Source: a virus. Taken from it: DNA of 24,900 bases. The stretch covers positions 1 to 24,900 of IMG/VR virus record IMGVR_UViG_3300037584_000080, one strand, 5' to 3'. Made by a program: the position numbers and the translations under genes. The notes below the pieces were generated by a model that made no database searches, was not told where the DNA came from, and saw nothing but the letters and a program-made list of their open reading frames with translations. Positions 10,201 through 16,386 of this stretch are shown in pieces. Positions within the stretch are counted from its first letter, which is position 1, and every line of letters begins with the position of its first letter.

Positions 10201-11467
10201 GAAGCCTTTGATGCCGTATTTCATGGAAGGTCATTTGGTTATGTCACTTGGCAAGCCAAAAGATGGTAAATGGGAACACGCTGATCTTAGTTACATGATG
10301 CCATACGACTTTGCTTTTACTCCCGCTAGAAGAGCCATGGAGATATACAAACAAAAAGGAGAGATAGGAGCAGGAGAAGCAGAGCAGATAACTGCATCAA
10401 TGTGGGGTGCATTTGCCTCTTTCATGGATCCGTTTGCTGGCGAGTCACTGATTGCAGAAAGAGTTCAAGACGCTTTGCCTCAGAACTATTTTGGACGAGG
10501 CGGCGAAACAGCTACTGGATCTCCAATATGGCAGGACAGTAATGACTTTGGAACAAAGCTTGGTAACAGCTTCACACACATACTTGGTGGCTTCACACCT
10601 ACCTTTTTAGAACTGTTTGTCAAACCAACTGCTCGAGGGCTAGAAGCAGGTCGTGTGTCAAGCGCAGCCACTGGTGACCCAACAAGAACGGGCAGAGAAT
10701 ATAACATACATGAAGAAGCTTTTACTGCTGCTACTGGCATGAGAAAATTAGAACTAGATATTCCAAAGTCTCTTTCCTATAAAGGCTACCAATTTACATC
10801 ATTAAGATCACAGTCTCTTGGAGACTTTTCTAGGGTAGCAAAAGCTAATAATTCTACAAAAGAGGATGTAATCGCTGCGTATATATCTGCAAATGAAGAT
10901 GCATTTCGAGCGCAAAGACAAATGTATGGTTTTATAAAAGCGGCTGAAGCGGCTGGCTTATCTATGCAACAAATTATAGTGGCGTTGAAGCGTGATTCTA
11001 ATTTAGGGTCAGAAGAATTAGGCTTTATAAGTCAAGGAATGTTTAGACCTGTGAGTTTAAGTGAAAAAGTTTTTCGTGATGTTTATATAGAAACAGCAAT
11101 AAAAGGTGAGGCTAGGACAATATCAGAACTTCCTGCATCAGAACTCTCAGATATTTACAACAATTTCGCAGGTAAATCATTGGTTTCTGAAACAATTCAA
11201 GAAAGCACACAACAAGAACCTGATATACAACAACCAGACACACCCTTGTTTGGAGAACCTGTGTCACAAGCACCTACAATAACAGCACCGACCCAACAAG
11301 TTGCTGCTGATGGCGCTCCTCCGTCATTAGCGCAAGCGGGGGTCGCACCCCTTGGCGGCTCCCGCACCTCTTCTGCCGCTAACAACTCACAGCTTCAACA
11401 GCAGCTTGCCGGAGGAGGCAATCCGGTTGCTGCTCTCAAAAACTTACAAGCAACAGGAAAAATCTAA
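7262..11467 (+). CDS. Giant putative internal/ejected virion protein (1401 aa)
   Basis: 1401 residues, ATG with AGGAG 7 bp upstream. The N-terminus has three tandem copies of a short motif (LFGVPVA at 5-11, LFGVPVSQ at 16-23, LLGQPVSQ at 27-34), and a fourth copy (LFGEPVSQ at 1329-1336) lies near the C-terminus. A hydrophobic, Gly/Ala-rich region follows (residues about 55-140: GVGAGLIGLPQGIAETGAAV), then a long helical charged central part. Residues about 1000-1035 hold PYFMEGHLVMSLGKP and YMMPYDFAFTPARRAMEIY. Size, place and overlap with the lysozyme gene resemble T7 gp16-like or N4-like giant internal proteins. I saw no lytic transglycosylase Glu motif and no polymerase motifs. The ejected-protein role is an inference. 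Confidence 0.75.
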   Translation: MAEDLFGVPVAEEEQLFGVPVSQEQSLLGQPVSQITEPDAEKEEETSTFSDIAQGVGAGLIGLPQGIAETGAAVIDSIADTNTSRAVTKGFESAKDFLGFTPETTAGKTAESITTFGAALIPVIGWVGRASSVARGAATLPSKSILKAGADTFGKSKPGKALLGSDNTFTARAKLAATTSLTAGAAEMIIAPDGTATLADSFDVLPDALETEVDSGLQGRDEAFRRLRNKLRMGVEGTAVGVGFEALFPALGVTTRAVSMIPGVPAAARAFSAGFDYLGGKLSGAFDGRVGKYFTSAGETPKNIFEDLRTIDNVTDQEAQTAANLFASFDREARKVVKGQKLFGRGKEGVQKAYDDLLSFLEGDVKALDDYGKNVVAAANKMRNQVDELTDRGIKELEDSVAAGTVNRDLADAAIKEMEHNRGSYLRRLYEGAFDPETVTMKDVAKKPAYKKAVDQIAKAMQKADPKLTTPDAVSNAKMEINKFFTKASLDERLDPEAAVKIMERAATTGKVGAASRPLYQLSEEMFKKRTKFMERAPALRELLNEVREPKELYIRTVSDLSKFETSSKFFREFAQTERVSYDDAINFFNAGARPLVISGENVGKGAQKTLQDAGYIRLGDRKAIEGKGSGKTIFSGKFGDLTGEYVPTEIYNALTTPVRNTNIATELLAISLQAKGISQMGKTVLNPIGQMRNFLSGTFMVGANGNLPRNTELGEAFDAVFKKASALSDEESDRFFSMIGDLGLVDENLAVNEMQLLLREQYGRASAKSATNLNSLIEKTPGVRGLQKIYSDTDTFWKTVGFIGEKAKYGAAFRKAGLDPDNLGDISSGLVQSGLAPRTSELTGRHGFLNVFASDIVKETMPIYSRVPEVIKSIRKIPVAGNFVAFPAEVIRNTANIVQRGTRELGFKASDELIESIKSSRNFTDEQAIAAARQLEREVRAIGANRLTSYIASAGVIPAAVAKASYAATGVSEEDVEAMKPLMPYFMEGHLVMSLGKPKDGKWEHADLSYMMPYDFAFTPARRAMEIYKQKGEIGAGEAEQITASMWGAFASFMDPFAGESLIAERVQDALPQNYFGRGGETATGSPIWQDSNDFGTKLGNSFTHILGGFTPTFLELFVKPTARGLEAGRVSSAATGDPTRTGREYNIHEEAFTAATGMRKLELDIPKSLSYKGYQFTSLRSQSLGDFSRVAKANNSTKEDVIAAYISANEDAFRAQRQMYGFIKAAEAAGLSMQQIIVALKRDSNLGSEELGFISQGMFRPVSLSEKVFRDVYIETAIKGEARTISELPASELSDIYNNFAGKSLVSETIQESTQQEPDIQQPDTPLFGEPVSQAPTITAPTQQVAADGAPPSLAQAGVAPLGGSRTSSAANNSQLQQQLAGGGNPVAALKNLQATGKI

Positions 11468-11916
11468 TGAACAAAGACAAACTACGCGAAGAAATCGCGG
11501 AGGATGAAGGATGTAAATACGAGATTTATCTCGACCATCTTGGACTCCCAACCTGTGGCATAGGCCACCTCATCACAGAAAGTGACGAAGAACACAGCAA
11601 ACCTGTGGGCACAGTCGTGGAACAGGAGCGAGTAAAGCAGTTGTTTGCTCTTGATATGATGGTAACTATCGATGAGTGCAAAGTATTGTACCCAGACTTT
11701 GATGATTTGCCAGAGGAATGCCAGCATATCATTGCAAACATGATGTTCAACATGGGTAGGCCCAGACTCAGCAAGTTCAAAGGCATGAAGGCCGGGGTCG
11801 ATGCCCGTGATTGGAACGCCGCAGCCGACGAAATGGTGGACTCGAGGTGGTATACACAGGTTACAAACCGTGCAAGGCGATTAGTCGATAGAATGCGTAG
11901 CCTTGCAGATGACTGA
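11467..11916 (+). CDS. T4-type lysozyme (endolysin, GH24)
   Basis: 149 residues. Cleaves peptidoglycan beta-1,4 bonds at the end of infection to release virions. The N-terminal signature DEGCKYEIYLDHLGLPTCGIGH lines up with T4 lysozyme, giving the catalytic triad Glu14, Asp23 and Thr29 (T4 Glu11, Asp20, Thr26). The C-terminal helix pattern MMFNMGRPRLSKFKGM followed by DEMVDSRWYTQV and ARRLVDRM is also typical of the family. Length is slightly below T4 lysozyme (164 aa). There is no signal peptide, so it should need a holin; none was recognised next to it. The ATG overlaps the stop of the giant virion gene (TAATG), and the gene closes the plus-strand block just before the convergent terminator. 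Confidence 0.93.
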   Translation: MNKDKLREEIAEDEGCKYEIYLDHLGLPTCGIGHLITESDEEHSKPVGTVVEQERVKQLFALDMMVTIDECKVLYPDFDDLPEECQHIIANMMFNMGRPRLSKFKGMKAGVDARDWNAAADEMVDSRWYTQVTNRARRLVDRMRSLADD

Positions 11917-11928
11917 AATCATTGAATA

Positions 11929-12004
11929 AAAACATCGATTCTCGTGGACCTCGTGAACGATAGACGTACCAGTGTACCTTCAGGTCGCTGAGAATTGATG
12001 TTTT
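11929..12004. terminator. Bidirectional terminator between convergent blocks
   Basis: Arms 11929-11943 and 11990-12004 form a 15-bp stem with a single G-T position (a wobble in RNA). Inside it, 11947-11951 pairs with 11982-11986 (GACCT/AGGTC), and two GTAC tetramers flank the centre. Each strand ends in a T run (TTTT on plus; TTTTT on minus, from the A run at 11928-11932). It begins 12 bp after the lysozyme stop and is where the two gene blocks meet, so termination of both is the obvious role. The right arm is inside the 3' end of the minus-strand 72-aa gene. Confidence 0.7.
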
Positions 12005-12198
12005 GTAGTCTCAACAGGTTCGCATCTACCAGTTACAACAAAGTATCTCTTGTCGATTGTTAAAATATCAGCCGACATCTCCACTGTTCTATCCGCGCAT
12101 GTCCTTGCGTTGACATACGGACCTCGAGTGTCCTCAATAACAGCGCATTCCTTTTGTTCGGCGGACATGCATACAACTATCAATGCTTCAAACATCAT
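11980..12198 (-). CDS. Small cysteine-containing, possibly exported protein (72 aa)
   Basis: 72 residues; ATG preceded by GAGGGAGG about 6 bp upstream, overlapping the previous gene by 11 bp. The N-terminus is short and hydrophobic (MMFEALIVVCM), and four cysteines follow a spaced pattern (10, 18, 34, 59) around the landmarks ECAVIEDTRGPY and CADRTVEM. I recognise this type as a small gene common in marine phages, usually without a known function. The hydrophobic start and paired cysteines suggest envelope localisation or disulfides, but the segment is short for a true signal peptide. It is the last gene of the minus block, and its 3' end forms one arm of the terminator. Confidence 0.75.
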   Translation of the reverse strand: MMFEALIVVCMSAEQKECAVIEDTRGPYVNARTCADRTVEMSADILTIDKRYFVVTGRCEPVETTKHQFSAT

Positions 12199-12355
12199 CT
12201 CGAACCTCCCTCTCTGCCTTTTGGATCAGGCTTTCTACTTCATGCAGCTTGCTAATGGCTTCGTCCAGCAGCCCAGACTCGTGCTTCAGGAACAACTGAG
12301 TCACGGACTGAACTGACTGGCTTACTGACAGCTTTGCGTCAGAAAAGTTACTCAT
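12188..12355 (-). CDS. Small charged helical protein (55 aa)
   Basis: Read directly from the minus strand: 55 residues, MSNFSDAKLSVSQSV to AEREVRDDV. The start ATG shares an ATGA with the stop of the AT-hook gene, and its stop lies 11 bp inside the following gene, so it fits the overlapping operon exactly. Residues about 13-52 look like one long amphipathic helix (VQSVTQLFLKHESGLLDEAI, then SKLHEVESLIQKAEREV), possibly a coiled coil. No cysteines, membrane segment or catalytic motif. Its reality is supported by junction geometry rather than by a recognised family; function unknown. Confidence 0.7.
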   Translation of the reverse strand: MSNFSDAKLSVSQSVQSVTQLFLKHESGLLDEAISKLHEVESLIQKAEREVRDDV

Positions 12356-12555
12356 TTTTTCTTCGGTGGTCTGCCGCGCTTCTTGGCCTTCGGTGGACGG
12401 CCTCTCTTTTTGGCAGGTGCTTTACCACCCTTCCATGCTTCGTTGATGGTCGGAGTTTTCTTATCGTCCCCCTTCAAACGTCCATCCATATACCTAGCTC
12501 TCTCTGGCTCTTTAACGAGACAGGGAAAGAACAGTTTTAAAAATTTAGTCCACAT
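12352..12555 (-). CDS. Double AT-hook small basic protein (67 aa)
   Basis: 67 residues. The start is placed at 12555 because GAGGAG lies about 8 bp upstream; an upstream in-frame ATG at 12603 lies inside the zinc-ribbon gene and lacks this support. The N-terminus is hydrophobic and basic (MWTKFLKLFFPCL); the C-terminus carries two tandem KKRGRPPK motifs (residues 49-56 and 58-65) followed by Lys residues. This is the classical AT-hook core GRP, which binds the minor groove of AT-rich DNA. Length and arrangement suggest a small DNA-binding or nucleoid-modifying protein, possibly membrane-tethered by its N-terminus (inference). It sits in the operon downstream of DNA polymerase. Confidence 0.8.
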   Translation of the reverse strand: MWTKFLKLFFPCLVKEPERARYMDGRLKGDDKKTPTINEAWKGGKAPAKKRGRPPKAKKRGRPPKKK

Positions 12556-12709
12556 CTTCTTGCTCCTCTTGTTTTGGAAGATACACTTCCACAAATGCCC
12601 CACACTCGGGACAAGTTAAATTGGTGACCATGCAGAAAAACTCACTGTCTTCTTCACAATCATGATCACCACCCCAAATAAGTTCTGTCTTACAATGCCA
12701 ACAATTCAT
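12545..12709 (-). CDS. Small zinc-ribbon protein (54 aa)
   Basis: Read directly from the minus strand: 54 residues, MNCWHCKTELIWGGDHDCEE to LPKQEEQEDVD. Two CxxC knuckles (Cys3/Cys6 and Cys33/Cys36) with the sequence CWHC and CPEC form a zinc ribbon; additional Cys18, Cys26 and His16 lie between. The start ATG overlaps the DNA polymerase stop in an ATGA, and the stop lies 11 bp inside the AT-hook gene, so translation is probably coupled to the polymerase. I recognise this as a recurrent small protein of marine phages with no assigned role. A nucleic-acid or protein-binding function is typical of such ribbons but is inferred here. Confidence 0.8.
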   Translation of the reverse strand: MNCWHCKTELIWGGDHDCEEDSEFFCMVTNLTCPECGAFVEVYLPKQEEQEDVD

Positions 12710-14616
12710 CCGACCTCTCCCCAGTTATCACCAAGTTCTGCGTCAACTTCAAAGGGCACCTTTAAATCTGGCACACAAGTTGACATAATTTCAACAATCT
12801 TGTCCGATTGTTCTTGACTGCTAATGCTAAAGCACAATTCGTCATGCACTGTAAGCATGGGTGTCAGGCCCTCGGCATGGCAATCTACCATGGCTTTCTT
12901 CGTCTGATCGGCACTCGAACCTTGGATGAGTTTGTTCAGAGCCTTGTATGTAAAGGCACGACGTATCATACCCTTGCCACCATACTCTTTGATTGCATCC
13001 TCGAGCTTCATGGCCTTGTTGTACCCGAAAGACTTAGGTTCCCACATATCAAACCTGCATTTACGTCCCAGCCATGTCCGTATTGACCCGGACTTACTAG
13101 CGGTTGACGCTGCCAGATCTGCAATACCTTTCACAAACGGCACTCTTTCATGATACTTTTCGAGCAAAGACTTGGCCTCCATCTCATCGATGTCCATAAC
13201 ACCAGCCAGTTTCTTACGCCCCATACCGTACATGATACCAAGGTTTACAGTCTTGGCTTCCTTACGGGTTATATCTGCGATGTCTGCAACCATCTGATGG
13301 AAGTCAGCGTTGCCCTGTTGATACATATCAATTACACTATCTATCTGAGGGTGCCTGTGAACTCCCGTTAGTTGAGCACAGTAGTGTGCCAGCCAGCGTG
13401 GTTCTTGTGACGCATAGTCGAAGCTGCCCCACTTTGTACCCTCTTCGGGTATGAATAGACCACGGATCATGGACTTTATTTCTGGATCTCTTGCCGGGAT
13501 CTGCTGTAGATTCGGGTGGGACGACGAAAATCTTCCTGTAACTGTCCCCCCTTCATCAGAACGAAGAGGGTTAAAATCACAATGGATGCGACCATTACAC
13601 GAATGTTCAAGTATTGTCTCAACAAAGGTAGTGTTTGCCTTATTAAATTCACGCAACTTCACAATCTTCTGCGCGATGGGGTGAGTATGATTGCTAAGAA
13701 ACTGCTTTGTAAAGGACGGAGCATTAGAATTTTCTGTCCTATGGTATTTAAGCCCAAGGGCATCGAACGCCTTTGCCACAGATGCAGCCGCCCACGGCTC
13801 GACAGTCACCCCGGTTTCGGTCCTTATTTCTTTTAAGAGTTCCTTCTCACGGTTGCCAAGCTCGATCTGAATCTGCTCTGCACCATCGATATCAACACGC
13901 ACACCTTTAGTTTTCATCTCAAGAAGTACGGGTAACAGACTGGATTCTAACTCGAATATGCCTGTGACTTCATCCTTCTTAATGTCTACACGCAGCCTGT
14001 CCCAAAGCCGCAGTGTTACCGCAGCATCCTGTTCGGCATAGCTGCCCACAAACTTCGACGGCAATCTCCACATGTCACTCTTCGGATCCACATGGTACAT
14101 AGCAGCCGCAGCCTTGAGCATCTTCTCGTTCTTGTATTCGCCAAGGTACTCGCCTGTCAGAGAGTTTAGATTGTAGAACCTACGGTTTTCGTTGAGCAGT
14201 GGCGCGGCTATCATGGTATCGATTATCGGACCTTGAACCTCGATCCCTGCCCAGCGCATCCAGCCCAGATCATACATGGCATTGTGCATAACCTTCTCGA
14301 TCTTGGGTGTAGCCATCTGTTTCTTCAGCCAGTTAACCACCAGCTTCTCCGGCAGGTTGCCCTCCTCGTGACGCACAGGATAGTAGCCAACAAAATCACC
14401 AGCCGCCACAGCGTAGCCTATGACATAGCCATCGTTCCTGCACCACCCCGGCCCCAGCTTCATCAAGTTCGGATCTCTTGTCTCCAAGTCAATAGCGATA
14501 CGATCATAGCCTGTAAGATCAGGAAAGGATGACGGCGGCTCCCACTCATCATCACCGAATCCAAGGGCAGCTTCTTTGACATCAATATCAAGAAGGTTCA
14601 TCTGCTTGTCAGTCAT
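12706..14616 (-). CDS. polA: Family A DNA polymerase with 3'-5' exonuclease
   Basis: 636 residues; replicates the phage genome. The proofreading domain shows ExoI (Asp43, Glu45 in IDLET), ExoII (NAMYD, 112-116) and ExoIII (YAEQD, 193-197). The polymerase domain shows motif A (FDYASQEPR, Asp400 and Glu405), motif B (RKEAKTVNLGIMYG: Arg451, Lys455, Leu459, Tyr463) and motif C (VHDE, Asp592/Glu593). No 5'-3' exonuclease domain is present, as usual for phage enzymes. Leu459 aligns with E. coli Phe762 and T7 Tyr526, a residue linked in the marine-virus literature to phage lifestyle and enzyme fidelity. The start overlaps the end of the DUF6378 gene by 8 bp, and its stop overlaps the zinc-ribbon gene. 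All catalytic residues are present. Confidence 0.96.
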   Translation of the reverse strand: MTDKQMNLLDIDVKEAALGFGDDEWEPPSSFPDLTGYDRIAIDLETRDPNLMKLGPGWCRNDGYVIGYAVAAGDFVGYYPVRHEEGNLPEKLVVNWLKKQMATPKIEKVMHNAMYDLGWMRWAGIEVQGPIIDTMIAAPLLNENRRFYNLNSLTGEYLGEYKNEKMLKAAAAMYHVDPKSDMWRLPSKFVGSYAEQDAAVTLRLWDRLRVDIKKDEVTGIFELESSLLPVLLEMKTKGVRVDIDGAEQIQIELGNREKELLKEIRTETGVTVEPWAAASVAKAFDALGLKYHRTENSNAPSFTKQFLSNHTHPIAQKIVKLREFNKANTTFVETILEHSCNGRIHCDFNPLRSDEGGTVTGRFSSSHPNLQQIPARDPEIKSMIRGLFIPEEGTKWGSFDYASQEPRWLAHYCAQLTGVHRHPQIDSVIDMYQQGNADFHQMVADIADITRKEAKTVNLGIMYGMGRKKLAGVMDIDEMEAKSLLEKYHERVPFVKGIADLAASTASKSGSIRTWLGRKCRFDMWEPKSFGYNKAMKLEDAIKEYGGKGMIRRAFTYKALNKLIQGSSADQTKKAMVDCHAEGLTPMLTVHDELCFSISSQEQSDKIVEIMSTCVPDLKVPFEVDAELGDNWGEVG

Positions 14617-14875
14617 TTACAATCTCTCCGCCAAGGGCAGCGTATCCTATGATATCCACCCATGAGTCATCCTTTGTCATGTCTTCGGTTAATCTAGCTA
14701 ATTTGAGGCCCACCATGCAAGCCACCACCTGTTCAGGTGTGATCTCCTGCTCGAGTATGATGCTCCATATCTTTGCTATGCGCTCATGGTTCTTTCTGGC
14801 CGGACCATACTCCTTGGCTCTTGGACCGTTGATAAGCTCTTCTGCCGTCTTCAAAAAGAATTGTCTGTCTTTCAT
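14609..14875 (-). CDS. DUF6378-like protein (88 aa)
   Basis: 88 residues matching the small phage family I know as DUF6378: landmarks RAKEYGPARKNHERIAKIWS, ITPEQVVACMVGLKLARL and DSWVDIIGYAALGGEI. The conserved Asn-His-Arg and Asp-Ser-Trp-Asp residues in a helical fold recall the metal-binding helices of MazG-like or dUTPase-like all-alpha phosphohydrolases, but that comparison is my inference. It overlaps the helicase stop (ATGA) and runs 8 bp into the polymerase gene, so it is made together with replication proteins. A nucleotide-metabolism role would fit the position but is not shown. Confidence 0.8.
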   Translation of the reverse strand: MKDRQFFLKTAEELINGPRAKEYGPARKNHERIAKIWSIILEQEITPEQVVACMVGLKLARLTEDMTKDDSWVDIIGYAALGGEIVND

Positions 14876-16386
14876 AGCTGAAACCCATAATATGATTGTG
14901 ACTCTACAATGTGCAGGGACTTTCGAGCGCGAGTCAGGCCAACATAGAATGTCCTGATCTCAGAGTCCTGATCCCTGCTCTCCACACAAGCCCTCGAAGA
15001 GTCGAGCAGCAGAGCCACATTGTCTGCCTCACCGCCCTTGGCTTTATGTATGGTTGATATCTTTATGCGCGGTGTACCTGTCAGGATTGACTCACCCATC
15101 CGGCGCACAGATGTAATGTATATCCGCTCTCGTTCGGATACCTTGAGCACCTCGTGCCATGGTGTGTCTGTCTCTGCTGTCAACTCGCCCAGAGTTTTGA
15201 CATCACTGAAACCATATGTCTCTTCAGCATCCAGATTACCTAGTTGTCTTCTGCCTCGCTTAGTGGTGGCATCCGCCGCCAGTATCGTAGATAGCTTCTT
15301 GATGTCTGCCGCAGACAGGAATCTTCCCCTACACAGATCCAGCCACATCTCGATTCCGCTCAACACGTTTGGTGATATCGACCAGCCCGACCCCTCGCGC
15401 CAGTACAAGAAGCCCTGATCCTTGAGATCACTCGCCACCTTGTTAGCTATGAAGTTTGTTCGAGTCAGTATAAGCCACTCACCCTCTCTGATATCCACAT
15501 CCATGATGTCACGGTGCCAGACAATCGCACCTTGCTCATCGGTGCCCGACCATGTCTTTGGTTGCCGTGTTATCAAACGCCTGACCATATTGTCAGCTTG
15601 TTTGTGTATCGACACAGGCAGGCGGTAGGACTTGTCCAGTATTATCTTATTATCGCAGGCGTTCAGAAAATCCTTAACGTCCACACCCATCCAAGAATAG
15701 ATGCACTGATCGTCATCTCCGGCATAATATATGCGCTTGGCGTTGGGTTTCATCACCTCATGTACCATGCGCCACTGCAACGGAACCAGATCCTGCGCTT
15801 CGTCCACAATCAAAACATCGAGCAGCGGACTGTCACCCTGTTCGATAAAGTCCTCGATCATATCTACAAAGTCTACCTTGCCTGTCTCTTTCTTGTAGTC
15901 ACGAAACACCTGATCCACCAGTTTGAGTTGCTGGTAGTGCAGCCTGCGATCAGCTACATCGTTAAACTGTTGCTCGATACTCACACCTCGAACCCGTGCC
16001 ATCTGAATGATGGACAGGTACGCATCACCGCTCTTGCCGGGTCTGAACAGAATACCATCAGCCATCGTTGCAGATGAGTTGGACGTAAACTCAAGACCCA
16101 AGAGTCCACCCAGCTTGGAATAGTCCTTGCCTCCCAACACCTGCTTGACCTGCAACCCTAGCATTTGAAATGCGAAGCTATGCAATGTGCGGAACCAGAC
16201 CATTTGATTCACATCCATGTTTAGCTTTGCAGCCGCCCTCTCTCGAGCTTCTTCTGCCGCCTTGCGACTGAACGATACGAATGCTATCGACTCAGGTCTG
16301 GTGCCACTGTCCAGTTCCTGCTGTACAATCTCGATGAGTCTTGTTGTCTTGCCCGTGCCCGGGGGTCCGAAGATAGTTGTTTCCAT
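14872..16386 (-). CDS. UvrD/Rep-like superfamily 1 DNA helicase
   Basis: 504 residues. ATP-driven DNA unwinding, probably 3'-5'. Visible motifs: Walker A GPPGTGKTT (7-15), motif Ia SFSRKAAEEARERA (38-51), Walker B VDEAQD (194-199), motif III GDDDQCIYSW (223-232), motif IV-like KSYRLP (252-257), motif V TIHKAKGGEADNV (445-457) and motif VI YVGLTRAR (481-488). It is shorter than UvrD (720 aa) because the 1B/2B insertions are reduced. The ATG overlaps the primase stop (TAATG), and its stop overlaps DUF6378, so primase, helicase and polymerase are translationally linked. It may be the replicative helicase, since no ring helicase is seen in the window. Confidence 0.93.
   Translation of the reverse strand: METTIFGPPGTGKTTRLIEIVQQELDSGTRPESIAFVSFSRKAAEEARERAAAKLNMDVNQMVWFRTLHSFAFQMLGLQVKQVLGGKDYSKLGGLLGLEFTSNSSATMADGILFRPGKSGDAYLSIIQMARVRGVSIEQQFNDVADRRLHYQQLKLVDQVFRDYKKETGKVDFVDMIEDFIEQGDSPLLDVLIVDEAQDLVPLQWRMVHEVMKPNAKRIYYAGDDDQCIYSWMGVDVKDFLNACDNKIILDKSYRLPVSIHKQADNMVRRLITRQPKTWSGTDEQGAIVWHRDIMDVDIREGEWLILTRTNFIANKVASDLKDQGFLYWREGSGWSISPNVLSGIEMWLDLCRGRFLSAADIKKLSTILAADATTKRGRRQLGNLDAEETYGFSDVKTLGELTAETDTPWHEVLKVSERERIYITSVRRMGESILTGTPRIKISTIHKAKGGEADNVALLLDSSRACVESRDQDSEIRTFYVGLTRARKSLHIVESQSYYGFQL

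Noticed and set aside
7262-11467. Lytic transglycosylase or virion RNA polymerase domain in the giant protein
   Set aside because: I could not find the transglycosylase Glu-containing motif or single-subunit RNA polymerase motifs.
13516-13836. Plus-strand frame opposite the DNA polymerase
   Set aside because: Antisense of a gene with all catalytic motifs; Cys/Arg/Ile-rich translation without a ribosome site. The same applies to other plus-strand frames between 12050 and 24500.
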